Assembly: GCA_964551295.1 (NCBI GenBank)
Contig: CAZKDJ010000114.1
Location: forward strand, 1 to 13,591
Direction: 5' to 3'
Source: JAFGED01 sp964551295
GTDB taxonomy: Bacteria; Chloroflexota; Anaerolineae; B4-G1
DNA: 13,591 nt
Shown here: positions 6,126-13,255 of the stretch, one piece after another
Layout: every line of letters starts with the position of its first letter
Position numbering within the stretch: position 1 is the first letter of the stretch
Notes under the pieces: generated by a model
Told to the model about the DNA's origin: nothing
The model's database searches: none
The model's input: the letters and a program-made list of their open reading frames with translations, nothing else
Made by a program: the position numbers and the translations under genes

Positions 6126-8530
6126 CTGACCTCTCTTTCCCCTTTCCAGAACTCGGCCACCCGTCTGGCCAGCAGGCGGTTATCGGGATGAATGAGCTGT
6201 GGGTCGGTCTCGAAAAACCGCTGAGCGGCCTCTCGAGCGGCCTCGATGAGCTTCAGGTCGGTCACGCTGGCCAGCTTCAGATCGGGAAAGCCGGACTGGC
6301 GCGTGCCCAGGAATTCGCCGGGGCCGCGCATCTCCAAGTCGGTCTGGGCCAGTTCAAAGCCGTCGTTGGTCGCCTCGACCGCTCGCAACCGTTCCTGCGC
6401 CTCTTCGGAGGCGGATTCGGACACCAGCAGGCAGTAAGAGTCGTGCTCTCCGCGGCCCACGCGGCCGCGGAACTGGTGGAGCTGCGCCAGCCCGAAGCGA
6501 TCCGCGCCTTCGATGAGCATCACCGTGGCGTTGGGGATGTCGATTCCCACCTCGACGACGGAAGTGGCGACCAGGATGTCTATCTCGCCGCGGGCAAAGC
6601 GGGCCATCGTGGTTTCTTTCTCGTCGCCTTTCAGTCGCCCGTGCAGCAGGCCCAGCTTGAGATCGGGGAATATCTGCTTTTGGAGGCGCTTGTGCTCGCC
6701 GACGGTGGCTTTGGCCTCGACCTTGTCCGATTCTTCCACCAGCGGGCAGATGATGAACGCCTGGCGACCTTTTTCGACCTGGCTGCGCACAAAGCTGTAG
6801 GCTCGCTCGCGCTCTGTGGGCAGGATCAGGCGCGTTGTGACCGGCTTGCGCCCCGGCGGCATCTCGTCAATGATGGACACGTCCAGATGGCCCCACACTG
6901 TCAGTTCGAGCGAGCGGGGGATGGGGGTGGCTGTCATCACCAGCAGATGTGGGTTATATCCTTTTTGGCGCAGTGCGCCGCGTTGGCGCACGCCGAAGCG
7001 GTGCTGCTCGTCGACGACGGCGAAGGCCAGCTCCTTGAACTCGACCCCCTCCTGGATCAGCGCGTGGGTGCCGACGACGATGTCCACGCTGCCATCGGCC
7101 AGCCCGGTGTATATCTCCTCCCGTTCCTGCCCGGTGACGTCGCCCGTGAGCAGGCGCACGGTCAGTCGACGCCCCGGTGCTTTGTCCATGAGGCTGCTGA
7201 TGGTTTGATAATGTTGCTCCGCCAGCACGGCGGTGGGGGCCATCAGCGCCGCTTGAGCGCCGGCGGCCACGGTCATGGCCATCGCCGCCGCCGCGATCAC
7301 CGTCTTGCCCGACCCGACGTCGCCTTGCAGCAGCCGGTTCATCGGCTGATCGGTGCGCAGGTCGGCCACGATCTGCTGTAGCGCCCGGTTCTGGGCAGGG
7401 GTCAGTTCGTAGGGCAGGGCGCTGGCGAAATCGCGCAGAAAGCTCTCGTCTACCGTCAGTGGCTTGCCCGGCTCCGAGCGCCATGCGTGCCGTTGTTGCA
7501 GCAGGCCGATTTGGAGCACGAAAATCTCGTCAAAGGCGAGCCGATGGCGGGCCTGTGTGAGGGTCTCTTGACTATGTGGAAAGTGAGCCTGCACGATGGC
7601 GTTTTCCAGATCCATCAGCCCGGCTTCCTCGCGCACCGACGCCGGCAGGTGGTCGGGCAGCCGCTTGGACCAATAGTCCACGCTGTGCTTCACCAGGCGA
7701 CGCAGCCACTTGGTGCTAATCCCCTTGGTGAGCGGGTAGACGGGGACAATGCGGGCTGTGTGCAGCAGCTCCTTGTCCAGCATTTCCCACTCGGGAGAGC
7801 TAAAGCACAGGCGTCCCAAGTACTCATCCACCTTACCGCTGATGACGATTTGATGACCGGCCTTGATCCTATCGGCCAGGTAGGGCTGGTTGAACCAAGT
7901 GGCCTCGACGGAGCCGGTGCTATCGGAGAGAACGGCTTTGAAGAGCTTTCCACCGCCGCGTGTCGTGCGTACGCCGGCGTCCCATACCTTGGCGATGATG
8001 GTGACCTCTTCGCCGTATTCGAGTCGGTTGATGGGCTTGAGTTGTGAGTAATCCTCGTAGCGGCGCGGGAAAAAGTAGAGCAGATCGCGGATGGTGCGGA
8101 GGCCGAGTCTCTTCAAGCGACCGGCCTGCTGCGGCCCGACCCCCCTCAGGGTAGTGACCGGGGAATCGAGGCCGGTTTGGGAGAGAGGCGGACCTGGCTC
8201 GGTCTCGGGGGGTTTTGCTCTAGATGGTGGGGGGGGCGCCGGCGACTCCTCCGTATGCTGGGTTGCACCAGCGCCAGGTCCCTTTTCGAGTATTTCCAAT
8301 AGCGCAGTTATCGCCTGCTGGCGGGCGGATGCGTCGGGCAAGTCGCTGTAGGTGTGCAATCGCTGTGCTATTTCTCGAACCCAATCGGCGGCATCAGGCC
8401 CGTGGGCTGCTTGACTTTCCTGCAGCCACGTGTCGGCATAGCGGGCCAGGCCACCCAAGACAGCTTTGTCTTGGTATTTCTCCGCTTCCAGTTGCAGGAT
8501 GTTGGTAAGTTTCTCTGTAGGTGATGTCAT
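6122..8530 (-). CDS. recG: ATP-dependent DNA helicase RecG
   Basis: RecG is a superfamily 2 helicase that remodels stalled replication forks and branch-migrates Holliday junctions. The 802 residues contain an N-terminal extension of about 125 residues ending in a Pro-rich linker (95-118). The wedge region opens with the helix-hairpin-helix-like LRGVGPQQAGRLKRLGL (128-144), and its OB fold spans about 170-250. The helicase core has Walker A GDVGSGKT (403-410), DEQH (507-510), TATPIPRS (533-540) and QFRGRVGRG (687-695). No clear ribosome site stands before ATG 8530, and it follows degV by 27 bases, so it may rely on re-initiation. The N-terminal extension resembles those seen in some other phyla but is poorly conserved. 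Confidence 0.96.
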   Translation of the reverse strand: MTSPTEKLTNILQLEAEKYQDKAVLGGLARYADTWLQESQAAHGPDAADWVREIAQRLHTYSDLPDASARQQAITALLEILEKGPGAGATQHTEESPAPPPPSRAKPPETEPGPPLSQTGLDSPVTTLRGVGPQQAGRLKRLGLRTIRDLLYFFPRRYEDYSQLKPINRLEYGEEVTIIAKVWDAGVRTTRGGGKLFKAVLSDSTGSVEATWFNQPYLADRIKAGHQIVISGKVDEYLGRLCFSSPEWEMLDKELLHTARIVPVYPLTKGISTKWLRRLVKHSVDYWSKRLPDHLPASVREEAGLMDLENAIVQAHFPHSQETLTQARHRLAFDEIFVLQIGLLQQRHAWRSEPGKPLTVDESFLRDFASALPYELTPAQNRALQQIVADLRTDQPMNRLLQGDVGSGKTVIAAAAMAMTVAAGAQAALMAPTAVLAEQHYQTISSLMDKAPGRRLTVRLLTGDVTGQEREEIYTGLADGSVDIVVGTHALIQEGVEFKELAFAVVDEQHRFGVRQRGALRQKGYNPHLLVMTATPIPRSLELTVWGHLDVSIIDEMPPGRKPVTTRLILPTERERAYSFVRSQVEKGRQAFIICPLVEESDKVEAKATVGEHKRLQKQIFPDLKLGLLHGRLKGDEKETTMARFARGEIDILVATSVVEVGIDIPNATVMLIEGADRFGLAQLHQFRGRVGRGEHDSYCLLVSESASEEAQERLRAVEATNDGFELAQTDLEMRGPGEFLGTRQSGFPDLKLASVTDLKLIEAAREAAQRFFETDPQLIHPDNRLLARRVAEFWKGEREVS

Positions 8531-8557
8531 AATTCTAAGTTGGGATGTATGCTCGAT

Positions 8558-9430
8558 CTAGAACAACAAGGGGCTTTCTTTGCTGACTCCTTCGTACACG
8601 ACCAGTCCCATTCCGTCGGGGCCGATTTTTGAGGCCAGCAGCGGCCCATATAGCAGAATCGGGAACTCGTGATCGGGTATGACGACATCCAAGCGCTCTT
8701 GCAGCATCTTAGTCTCGCTGGTGGGGTAGGGTGTGCTTTGGAGGATGGCTATCTGCTCCACTTCGGAGAACTCGTTGGCAAATTCGGCGAGCTTGTCTAT
8801 CGCCCGCTCCCGGCTGCGCACCTTTTCCATTGGGATGATCTTGCCTTCCTCAATCGCTAGGAAGGGCTTGATGCCCAGCATGGCGCCCAGGATGGCCTGT
8901 GTGGGGTTGATGAAATGGTTGTGCTCCAGGTAATCCAGTGTGTCTGTGATCAGAACGATATAGATGCGCCGGAGGGTGCCGCGGATTTGGCGCGTGATAT
9001 CGCTCAACGATACGCCCTCGTTGGCCAATTGGGCGGCCTCTTTTACCAGGATGCTCAAGCCCAGCGAGAGGGTCTCCGAGTCCATGACCAGGATATCGCA
9101 GCGTCCCAGGAACTCTTGTGCGGCGGTTTGAGCCTCACAGTGGATCAGGCTCAGACTGGCTGAGGAATGGAGCGAGATGATCTGATTGGAGTGACGTGTG
9201 AGCTGATTGTACGTCTGCCGAAAGTCGTCGGCCGTCGGCCCCACGATTTTGGGATGGATGCGGTCACGCGTCATGCGGAGCAGCAACTCCTCGTGATCCA
9301 GGTCCTGGTCGTCTTGATAGGTTTCGTCGCCAATGCGAACGGTGATTGGCAGGACGATGACGTCAAGGTGCTCGGCAACTGCCGGTTTGATGGTGCTAGC
9401 GCTGTCGGTAACGATGCGAACTTTGGACAC
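8558..9430 (-). CDS. DegV family protein, probable fatty-acid-binding FakB-type partner of FakA
   Basis: DegV proteins hold a fatty acid while the kinase FakA phosphorylates its carboxyl group. I chose GTG at 9430, giving 290 residues beginning VSKVRIVTDSAST, because GGAGG stands five bases upstream. The longer reading to 9481 would translate an inverted repeat. The DSAST segment (9-13), HSSAS (88-92), the DSETLSLGLS helix start (117-126) and PFL-GKI (189-199) follow the family layout. Two usually strong ligand-site motifs differ: the expected GGRI is NHFI at 171-174, and the expected THxGPGALG is SKIGPDGMG at 267-275. It lies directly after fakA, so a fatty-acid role is the natural reading, but the changed motifs leave the ligand open. 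Confidence 0.88.
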   Translation of the reverse strand: MSKVRIVTDSASTIKPAVAEHLDVIVLPITVRIGDETYQDDQDLDHEELLLRMTRDRIHPKIVGPTADDFRQTYNQLTRHSNQIISLHSSASLSLIHCEAQTAAQEFLGRCDILVMDSETLSLGLSILVKEAAQLANEGVSLSDITRQIRGTLRRIYIVLITDTLDYLEHNHFINPTQAILGAMLGIKPFLAIEEGKIIPMEKVRSRERAIDKLAEFANEFSEVEQIAILQSTPYPTSETKMLQERLDVVIPDHEFPILLYGPLLASKIGPDGMGLVVYEGVSKESPLLF

Positions 9431-9453
9431 AGAACCTCCAATGTTGGTCAATC

Positions 9454-9513
9454 GGTAGATTGGTAGTTGGTAGCTGGTCAACTGATTCCCGACTACCCAT
9501 TTACCAATCTACC
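9454..9513. repeat. Inverted repeat in the fakA-degV gap
   Basis: GGTAGATTGGT (9454-9464) and ACCAATCTACC (9503-9513) are perfect 11-bp inverted copies, and weaker pairing continues inwards around GTAG/CTAC blocks. The loop is about 38 bases. It fills most of the 87-base gap between the two genes. There is no T-run. It may be a small repeat element or an mRNA processing or stability structure. Confidence 0.55.
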
Positions 9514-9517
9514 ATCC

Positions 9518-11173
9518 TCATTCCACTGATAGGATGTAATGATAATGTGGCTGGCCTCCAGCGACGACCTCGACTTCCTGATCAGGCCAATCCTGTTGTA
9601 CAAGTTCAGCCAGTGTTTGCGCGTCTTCTTTGCTGGCTGTCTCGCCCCAATATAGGGTGATGATCTCGCCTTGGGCGGTATCCATTCCCCTGAGCAGTTC
9701 TCGCACCACGTCCTCAACTTGCGAGCCGGTTGCCTTCAGCGTCCCATTGTGCAGGCCGATGATCTCTCCATCGGCAACTTCCAGGCCGTCGATCGTCGCC
9801 GAGCGGGTCGCGGAGGTGACCTCTCCAGTTTGGATACCATCCACTGCGAGCGTCATTGCCGATACGTTGGTCTCCAGGTCGGCCTGCGGATTGAGGCCTA
9901 GCAATGCCGCTACACCTTCCGGCACAGATTTGGTGGGGATAACGGCTGCCGGCTTGTCACTCAGATCACGGGCCTGCTCGGCGGCCATGACGACGTTGCC
10001 GTTGTTGGGCAGCACGATTACCTGCTCGTTGGGCAGGCTTTCGATAGCGTCGAGCAAATCCTGAGTGCTGGGGTTCATCGTCTGGCCGCCGCGCACGATG
10101 ACATTGGCACCTAGGCTCTGAAAGACGCGTGCCAGTCCATTCCCCATCACGACGGCCACGACGCCGACTCCCTGCGCTGGCTGGGGCTCGACTGCTGCGG
10201 GCGCTTCTTTCTCGACGATAAAGCCCTGGTACTGGGCCTGCATGTCTTCCACGATGACGTCGCGCAGCGAGCCCAGGCTGGCGCCGTAGCTGATGGGGAT
10301 GCCGGGATCCGGTACGTGAACGTGTACCTTGATCATCGCCTGATCCCCGACGACCAGGGGGCACTCGCCCATCGCTGTGATTTTCTGGCGGGTGGTATTC
10401 ACATCGAGCTCTTGCCCGACGATGAGAAACTGCACGTCGTAGCCATAACCGATTTCGCTTGGGGCCAGTCCTGCCGTAGCGAGGTATACTGCTTCACTAA
10501 AATCTATATCCTCCGCGATAGGTTCTCCGCGCATGTGGCGCAGCATGCCCTCCAGGATGACGTATAGTCCCTGACCGCCGGCGTCTACGACCCCGGCCTC
10601 CGCCAGCACGGGGAGCAGGGAGGGGGTAAGCACGACGGCTTCGTGGGCGGCAAACACCAAGCGCTCCCAGAAGTGTACCAGGTCGTCCGTCTCTTCTGTG
10701 GCCTTGGTGGCTGTGTCGGCGACGGCGCGGGCGACGGTGAGGATGGTGCCCTCCACCGGCTCGACGACAGCGGTATAGGCAGTCGTAACTGCTTCTTGGA
10801 ACGCCTCTGCTAGGTCTTGGGCACGGTAGGCGGTTTTTTCATCCAGGCCGCGGGCAAACCCACGCCAAATCTGGGAGAGGATCACGCCAGAGTTGCCCCG
10901 GGCGCCGTACATAGCGCCATGGGCCATGCGATGGGCGACCTGTCCCACGTTGCGCTCTGGTGATTCTTTGATCTCCTCCCAAGCGGATTGCATCGTCAGC
11001 ACCATGTTGATCCCGGTGTCGCCATCGGGGACGGGGTAGACGTTGAGGGCGTTGATGGCTTCCTGGTGGTGTTGGAGCCAGGCGAGGGCAGCCTTTGTCA
11101 GCCACTTGAATTCCTGGCCGTCGATGGCCTGGAGTGGTGGCTCGAGTCTGGCCGTTGTTGTCTGTTCTACCAA
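9518..11173 (-). CDS. fakA: Fatty acid kinase catalytic subunit FakA (DAK/YloV family)
   Basis: FakA phosphorylates a fatty acid presented by a DegV/FakB protein, giving acyl-phosphate for phospholipid synthesis. The likely start is TTG at 11173, ten bases after the upstream stop, with GAGGAG at proper spacing; this gives 551 residues. A longer start would overlap the asp23-like gene. The DAK-type ATP domain carries NVYPVPDGDTG (44-54), with metal-binding Asp50 and Asp52, and GARGNSG (90-96). A middle domain contains the MIKVHVHVPDPG segment near residue 285. The C-terminal part is the DegV-like domain, beginning around AVVMGNG and ending at the protein's last residues. Neighbours asp23 (YloU) and rpmB match the Firmicutes order. 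No plsX is in the window. Confidence 0.93.
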   Translation of the reverse strand: MVEQTTTARLEPPLQAIDGQEFKWLTKAALAWLQHHQEAINALNVYPVPDGDTGINMVLTMQSAWEEIKESPERNVGQVAHRMAHGAMYGARGNSGVILSQIWRGFARGLDEKTAYRAQDLAEAFQEAVTTAYTAVVEPVEGTILTVARAVADTATKATEETDDLVHFWERLVFAAHEAVVLTPSLLPVLAEAGVVDAGGQGLYVILEGMLRHMRGEPIAEDIDFSEAVYLATAGLAPSEIGYGYDVQFLIVGQELDVNTTRQKITAMGECPLVVGDQAMIKVHVHVPDPGIPISYGASLGSLRDVIVEDMQAQYQGFIVEKEAPAAVEPQPAQGVGVVAVVMGNGLARVFQSLGANVIVRGGQTMNPSTQDLLDAIESLPNEQVIVLPNNGNVVMAAEQARDLSDKPAAVIPTKSVPEGVAALLGLNPQADLETNVSAMTLAVDGIQTGEVTSATRSATIDGLEVADGEIIGLHNGTLKATGSQVEDVVRELLRGMDTAQGEIITLYWGETASKEDAQTLAELVQQDWPDQEVEVVAGGQPHYHYILSVE

Positions 11174-11183
11174 GCGACGCTCC

Positions 11184-11540
11184 TCAATCGGTGTGGCTGA
11201 CGCGCAGTCCTTCGACGTGGACGTTGACCTCGGCGACGGGTGTACCCAGCGCTCGCTCGACACTGAACTTGACCACGTTCATCACGCTGTGGGCTACGGT
11301 GATAATTCGGGTGCCATATTCGACGATCACGTAAACGTCGATAGAGATTTGCCCATCGCGGATGTGCACCTCGACTCCGCGTTTGCTGTCTGGGGAGAGC
11401 AGATTGACGATTCCTATCGCCAGATCTCTGTTGGCACTGCCCACGACGCCATAGCAGCTCAACACTGCTGCGTTGGCGATGCTGGCGATGGCTGCGGGTG
11501 AGACCTCGATACGCCCCAGGCTGCGTTTCTGGTCAGGCAT
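11184..11540 (-). CDS. Asp23/Gls24 (YloU-type) family protein, copy 2
   Basis: This is a 118-residue protein starting at ATG 11540 (MPDQKRSLGRIEVSPAA), chosen because AGGGAGGG stands just upstream. Upstream codons would cross the promoter region. The family core is visible: GRIEVSPAAIASIANAAVLSCYGVVG (9-34), an ISIDVYVIVEYGTRI strand region, and the C-terminal signature with VERALGTPVAEVNVHVEGL. Its place immediately before fakA and divergent from rpmB is the same as yloU in Firmicutes, so it is likely the YloU orthologue, whereas copy 1 beside nusB corresponds to YqhY. The molecular function is not established. Confidence 0.9.
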   Translation of the reverse strand: MPDQKRSLGRIEVSPAAIASIANAAVLSCYGVVGSANRDLAIGIVNLLSPDSKRGVEVHIRDGQISIDVYVIVEYGTRIITVAHSVMNVVKFSVERALGTPVAEVNVHVEGLRVSHTD

Positions 11541-11557
11541 GTGTCCCTCCCTGTCGT

Positions 11558-11586
11558 TTGCACGAAAACCCTTGTTGTGGTATGAT
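11558..11586 (+). promoter_or_regulatory. Promoter of rpmB
   Basis: TTGCAC (11558-11563), a 17-base spacer and TATGAT (11581-11586) form a good housekeeping promoter. It leaves a leader of about 28 bases before the rpmB ATG, containing the GTGAGGTGAG ribosome site. Confidence 0.75.
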
Positions 11587-11600
11587 ACGCCCCGTTTCGA

Positions 11601-11628
11601 ATTATAGTGAGGTGAGTGATATGGCAAA
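11601..11628 (-). promoter_or_regulatory. Candidate promoter of the asp23-fakA cluster
   Basis: On the minus strand TATAAT lies at 11606-11601 with TTTGCC sixteen bases upstream (11628-11623). The -10 is perfect and the -35 weak. It faces the rpmB promoter, and the two transcripts would overlap over about 15-20 bases. Its -35 lies inside the first rpmB codons. Confidence 0.45.
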
Positions 11629-11803
11629 ATGCGAAATGTGTGGCAAGAGCCCTCAGTTTGGGCACAACGTCAGCCACTCCAAGAAGACGACTAAGCGTCA
11701 ATTCAAGCCCAACGTTCAGCGGGTGAAGGTCGAGGTCGATGGAAAGGTGCGTCGCATGTACCTCTGCACACGCTGTCTGCGGACGATGAACAAGGTTGGT
11801 TAA
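11621..11803 (+). CDS. rpmB: 50S ribosomal protein L28 (zinc-ribbon form)
   Basis: L28 is a protein of the large ribosomal subunit. With ATG 11621 it has 60 residues, the usual size; upstream codons in the same frame cross the promoter. The opening MAKCEMCGKSPQFGHNVSHS is typical. Cys4-Cys7 and Cys49-Cys52 (CTRC) form a zinc site, the cysteine-containing version found in many bacteria. Upstream are its own promoter and a GAGGTGAG ribosome site; downstream is an intrinsic terminator. It is the only plus-strand gene in the window, divergent from the asp23-fakA cluster and convergent with rlmN. Confidence 0.97.
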   Translation: MAKCEMCGKSPQFGHNVSHSKKTTKRQFKPNVQRVKVEVDGKVRRMYLCTRCLRTMNKVG

Positions 11804-11814
11804 ATTCCTTCTTT

Positions 11815-11836
11815 ACCCTTCCCGCTCGGGAAGGGT
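11815..11836 (+). other. First hairpin after rpmB
   Basis: ACCCTTCCC and GGGAAGGGT form a perfect 9-bp stem with the loop GCTC, eleven bases after the rpmB stop. No T-run follows, so it is more likely a 3'-end stabilising or pausing structure ahead of the true terminator. Confidence 0.55.
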
Positions 11837-11850
11837 CGTTCCGTTACATC

Positions 11851-11880
11851 GGCTCCCGGAATCGGGAGCCTTTTTGTTTT
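11851..11880 (+). terminator. Intrinsic terminator of rpmB
   Basis: GGCTCCCG, loop GAAT, CGGGAGCC, then TTTTTGTTTT: an 8-bp GC-rich stem followed by a T-rich tract. This is a clear Rho-independent terminator for rpmB. The opposite strand lacks a T-run, so it would not work well for rlmN. Confidence 0.9.
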
Positions 11881-11941
11881 GATCGCCTAGTCTATCAGGA
11901 GCCTATGATACAACGGAATGCTGAGAAAATCAAGGGATTCA

Positions 11942-12997
11942 TTATGTTTGGTTGCGTTGACGGAGTTGGCCACAGCCAGCCTGGATGTCGATTCCCCGGC
12001 GCAGGCGCACGGTGTAGGATACGTGTCGTCGGTCGAGTTCCTTGGCAAAGGCATCTAGTGCCTCATTGGAGGACGGCTCGCCATCATAGTCGGCGGTGGG
12101 GTTGAGGGGGATGAGGTTGACGTGGGCGAGTATCCCCAACAGGCGGGCGGCCAGGGCCTGGGCCTGCTGGGGTGTGTCGTTCACACCCTCGATCAGCGCC
12201 CATTCGAAGCTGACCCGCCGTCCGGTGCGCTGGACGTAATCGTGGCAGGCCTCGAAGAGAGCGTCGAGGTTGTAGCGACGATTGATCGGCACCAGTTGGT
12301 CGCGCAGTTGATCGGTGGCGGCGTGCAGAGAGATGGCGAGGATTATTTGCAGGCCCTCGCTTGCCAGCTTCTCAATGCCTGGCACGATGCCTGCGGTGGA
12401 GAGGGTGATGTGCCGCTGGCCGATGTTGAGCCCCTGGGGATCGGTCAGCCGGCGGATGGCGCTGAGTGTGGCATCGTAGTTGAGCAGCGGTTCTCCCATG
12501 CCCATGAGCACTACGTTGCTCAAGCGTTCGCCTTCGGCGTGGAGGGTGCGGGCAAAGTGGAGTGCCTGGGCCACGATCTCGCCAGCGGAGAGGTCGCGGC
12601 GGAAACCCATCTGTCCCGTGGCGCAGAAGGCGCAGCCTATGGAGCATCCAACCTGGGTGGAGATGCAGGCGGTGCGGCGGCGCTCGTAGCGCATCAGCAC
12701 AGCTTCAACCGTCTCGCTGTCCGCCAATCGCAGCAGGTCCTTGCGCGTCTCGCTGCCCTCCGACTGGACTGTATTGGTCACCTCTGGCACGCCAATCGAC
12801 ATCTCGCCGGCCAGTCTTTTGCGTAGTGATTTCGGCAGATTCGTCATCTGGTCGAACGAGTCGGCCAGGTGGACGTAGAGCCACTCCCAGAGCTGGCGGG
12901 CGCGGTAAGCGGGTTCGCCCCAGCTTTCGAGGAGGGATTGGAGAGCGGAAAAGTCAAGGTCGTAGAGTTGAGTGGTTGGCTGGTTGGCTTGATTCAT
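11942..12997 (-). CDS. rlmN: Dual-specificity 23S rRNA/tRNA adenine C2-methyltransferase RlmN
   Basis: RlmN is a radical-SAM enzyme that methylates C2 of A2503 in 23S rRNA and of A37 in some tRNAs. The 351 residues are typical. The CxxxCxxC cluster motif is Cys118-Cys122-Cys125, inside QVGCSIGCAFCATGQMGF. GMGEP (166-170) is the SAM-binding motif. Cys342 in AGCGQL is the methyl-carrying cysteine at the C-terminus. The N-terminal domain (about 10-100) with ARQLWEWLY is the family's RNA-binding part. The first ten residues (NQANQPTTQ) are low complexity and no Shine-Dalgarno site is visible before ATG 12997. The gene starts ten bases after the nitroreductase remnant and may depend on transcription or translation through it. 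Confidence 0.96.
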   Translation of the reverse strand: MNQANQPTTQLYDLDFSALQSLLESWGEPAYRARQLWEWLYVHLADSFDQMTNLPKSLRKRLAGEMSIGVPEVTNTVQSEGSETRKDLLRLADSETVEAVLMRYERRRTACISTQVGCSIGCAFCATGQMGFRRDLSAGEIVAQALHFARTLHAEGERLSNVVLMGMGEPLLNYDATLSAIRRLTDPQGLNIGQRHITLSTAGIVPGIEKLASEGLQIILAISLHAATDQLRDQLVPINRRYNLDALFEACHDYVQRTGRRVSFEWALIEGVNDTPQQAQALAARLLGILAHVNLIPLNPTADYDGEPSSNEALDAFAKELDRRHVSYTVRLRRGIDIQAGCGQLRQRNQT

Positions 12998-13127
12998 TAA
13001 ACGGTGCTCAGTAGGTCTCCCAGTGGATGACCTGTGCCAGTGTTTTCTTCTCCCGCGTGGGCCATTCCACCGGCACGCCGATGGGCGCCAGCGTCAGCAG
13101 CCGCTTCTCCTGAGGAATGTTCAGCAG

Positions 13128-13135
13128 CGCTTTGA
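13128..13135. repeat. Left target-site duplication CGCTTTGA
   Basis: CGCTTTGA directly abuts the left end of the 112-bp element and is repeated exactly at 13248-13255. In the disrupted gene both copies encode part of the same words: FKA on one side and LKA on the other. Confidence 0.85.
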
Positions 13136-13162
13136 GTATCTTCTCAATAAATCGGGGCAGAT

Positions 13163-13184
13163 GTAGGGCGGTTTTGCTAACCGC
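13163..13184 (+). repeat. REP-like hairpin a inside the element
   Basis: GTAG followed by G and the stem GCGGTT, loop TTGCT, AACCGC. The loop is the same as in hairpin b and the stem differs by matched pair changes. Confidence 0.75.
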
Positions 13185-13190
13185 TGCCTG

Positions 13191-13213
13191 GTCGGATAGC
13201 AAATCCGACCTAC
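13191..13213 (-). repeat. REP-like hairpin b inside the element, opposite orientation
   Basis: On the minus strand GTAG is followed by GTCGGATTTGCTATCCGAC: a 7-bp stem with loop TTGCT. Together with hairpin a it forms an inverted pair separated by six bases. Confidence 0.78.
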
Positions 13214-13247
13214 ATTCGCCATTTTCCCCAGAATATTGAGAGGATAC

Positions 13248-13255
13248 CGCTTTGA
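13248..13255. repeat. Right target-site duplication CGCTTTGA
   Basis: Exact second copy of the 8-bp target sequence, abutting the right terminal repeat of the element. Confidence 0.85.

Larger units (their letters stand above)
13136..13247. mobile_element. Miniature inverted-repeat element (112 bp) carrying a REPIN-like hairpin pair
   Basis: The element begins GTATCTTCTCAATA and ends TATTGAGAGGATAC, terminal inverted repeats that match at 13 of 14 positions. A partly matching GGGG segment follows inside each end. It encodes no protein of its own and must be moved by a transposase elsewhere. Perfect 8-bp direct repeats flank it, the mark of transposition. The inside holds two GTAG-headed hairpins pointing inwards. 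Element plus one target copy is 120 bp, so it adds exactly 40 codons without a stop to the nitroreductase frame. Removing it restores an uninterrupted family sequence. Confidence 0.85.

Noticed and set aside
6002..7381. Long plus-strand open frame of 459 codons
   Set aside because: It lies wholly opposite recG, which has all helicase motifs; the composition reflects the complementary strand of a GC-rich gene.
9431..9481. ATG at 9481 as degV start
   Set aside because: It would translate an inverted repeat; GTG 9430 has GGAGG at the right distance and gives the usual N-terminus.
11174..11263. Upstream start for fakA at 11263
   Set aside because: It would overlap the end of the asp23-like gene by 80 bases; TTG 11173 has a good ribosome site.
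11541..11627. Upstream start for asp23-like copy 2 at 11627
   Set aside because: The extra codons cover the promoter region and lack family similarity; ATG 11540 has AGGGAGGG upstream.
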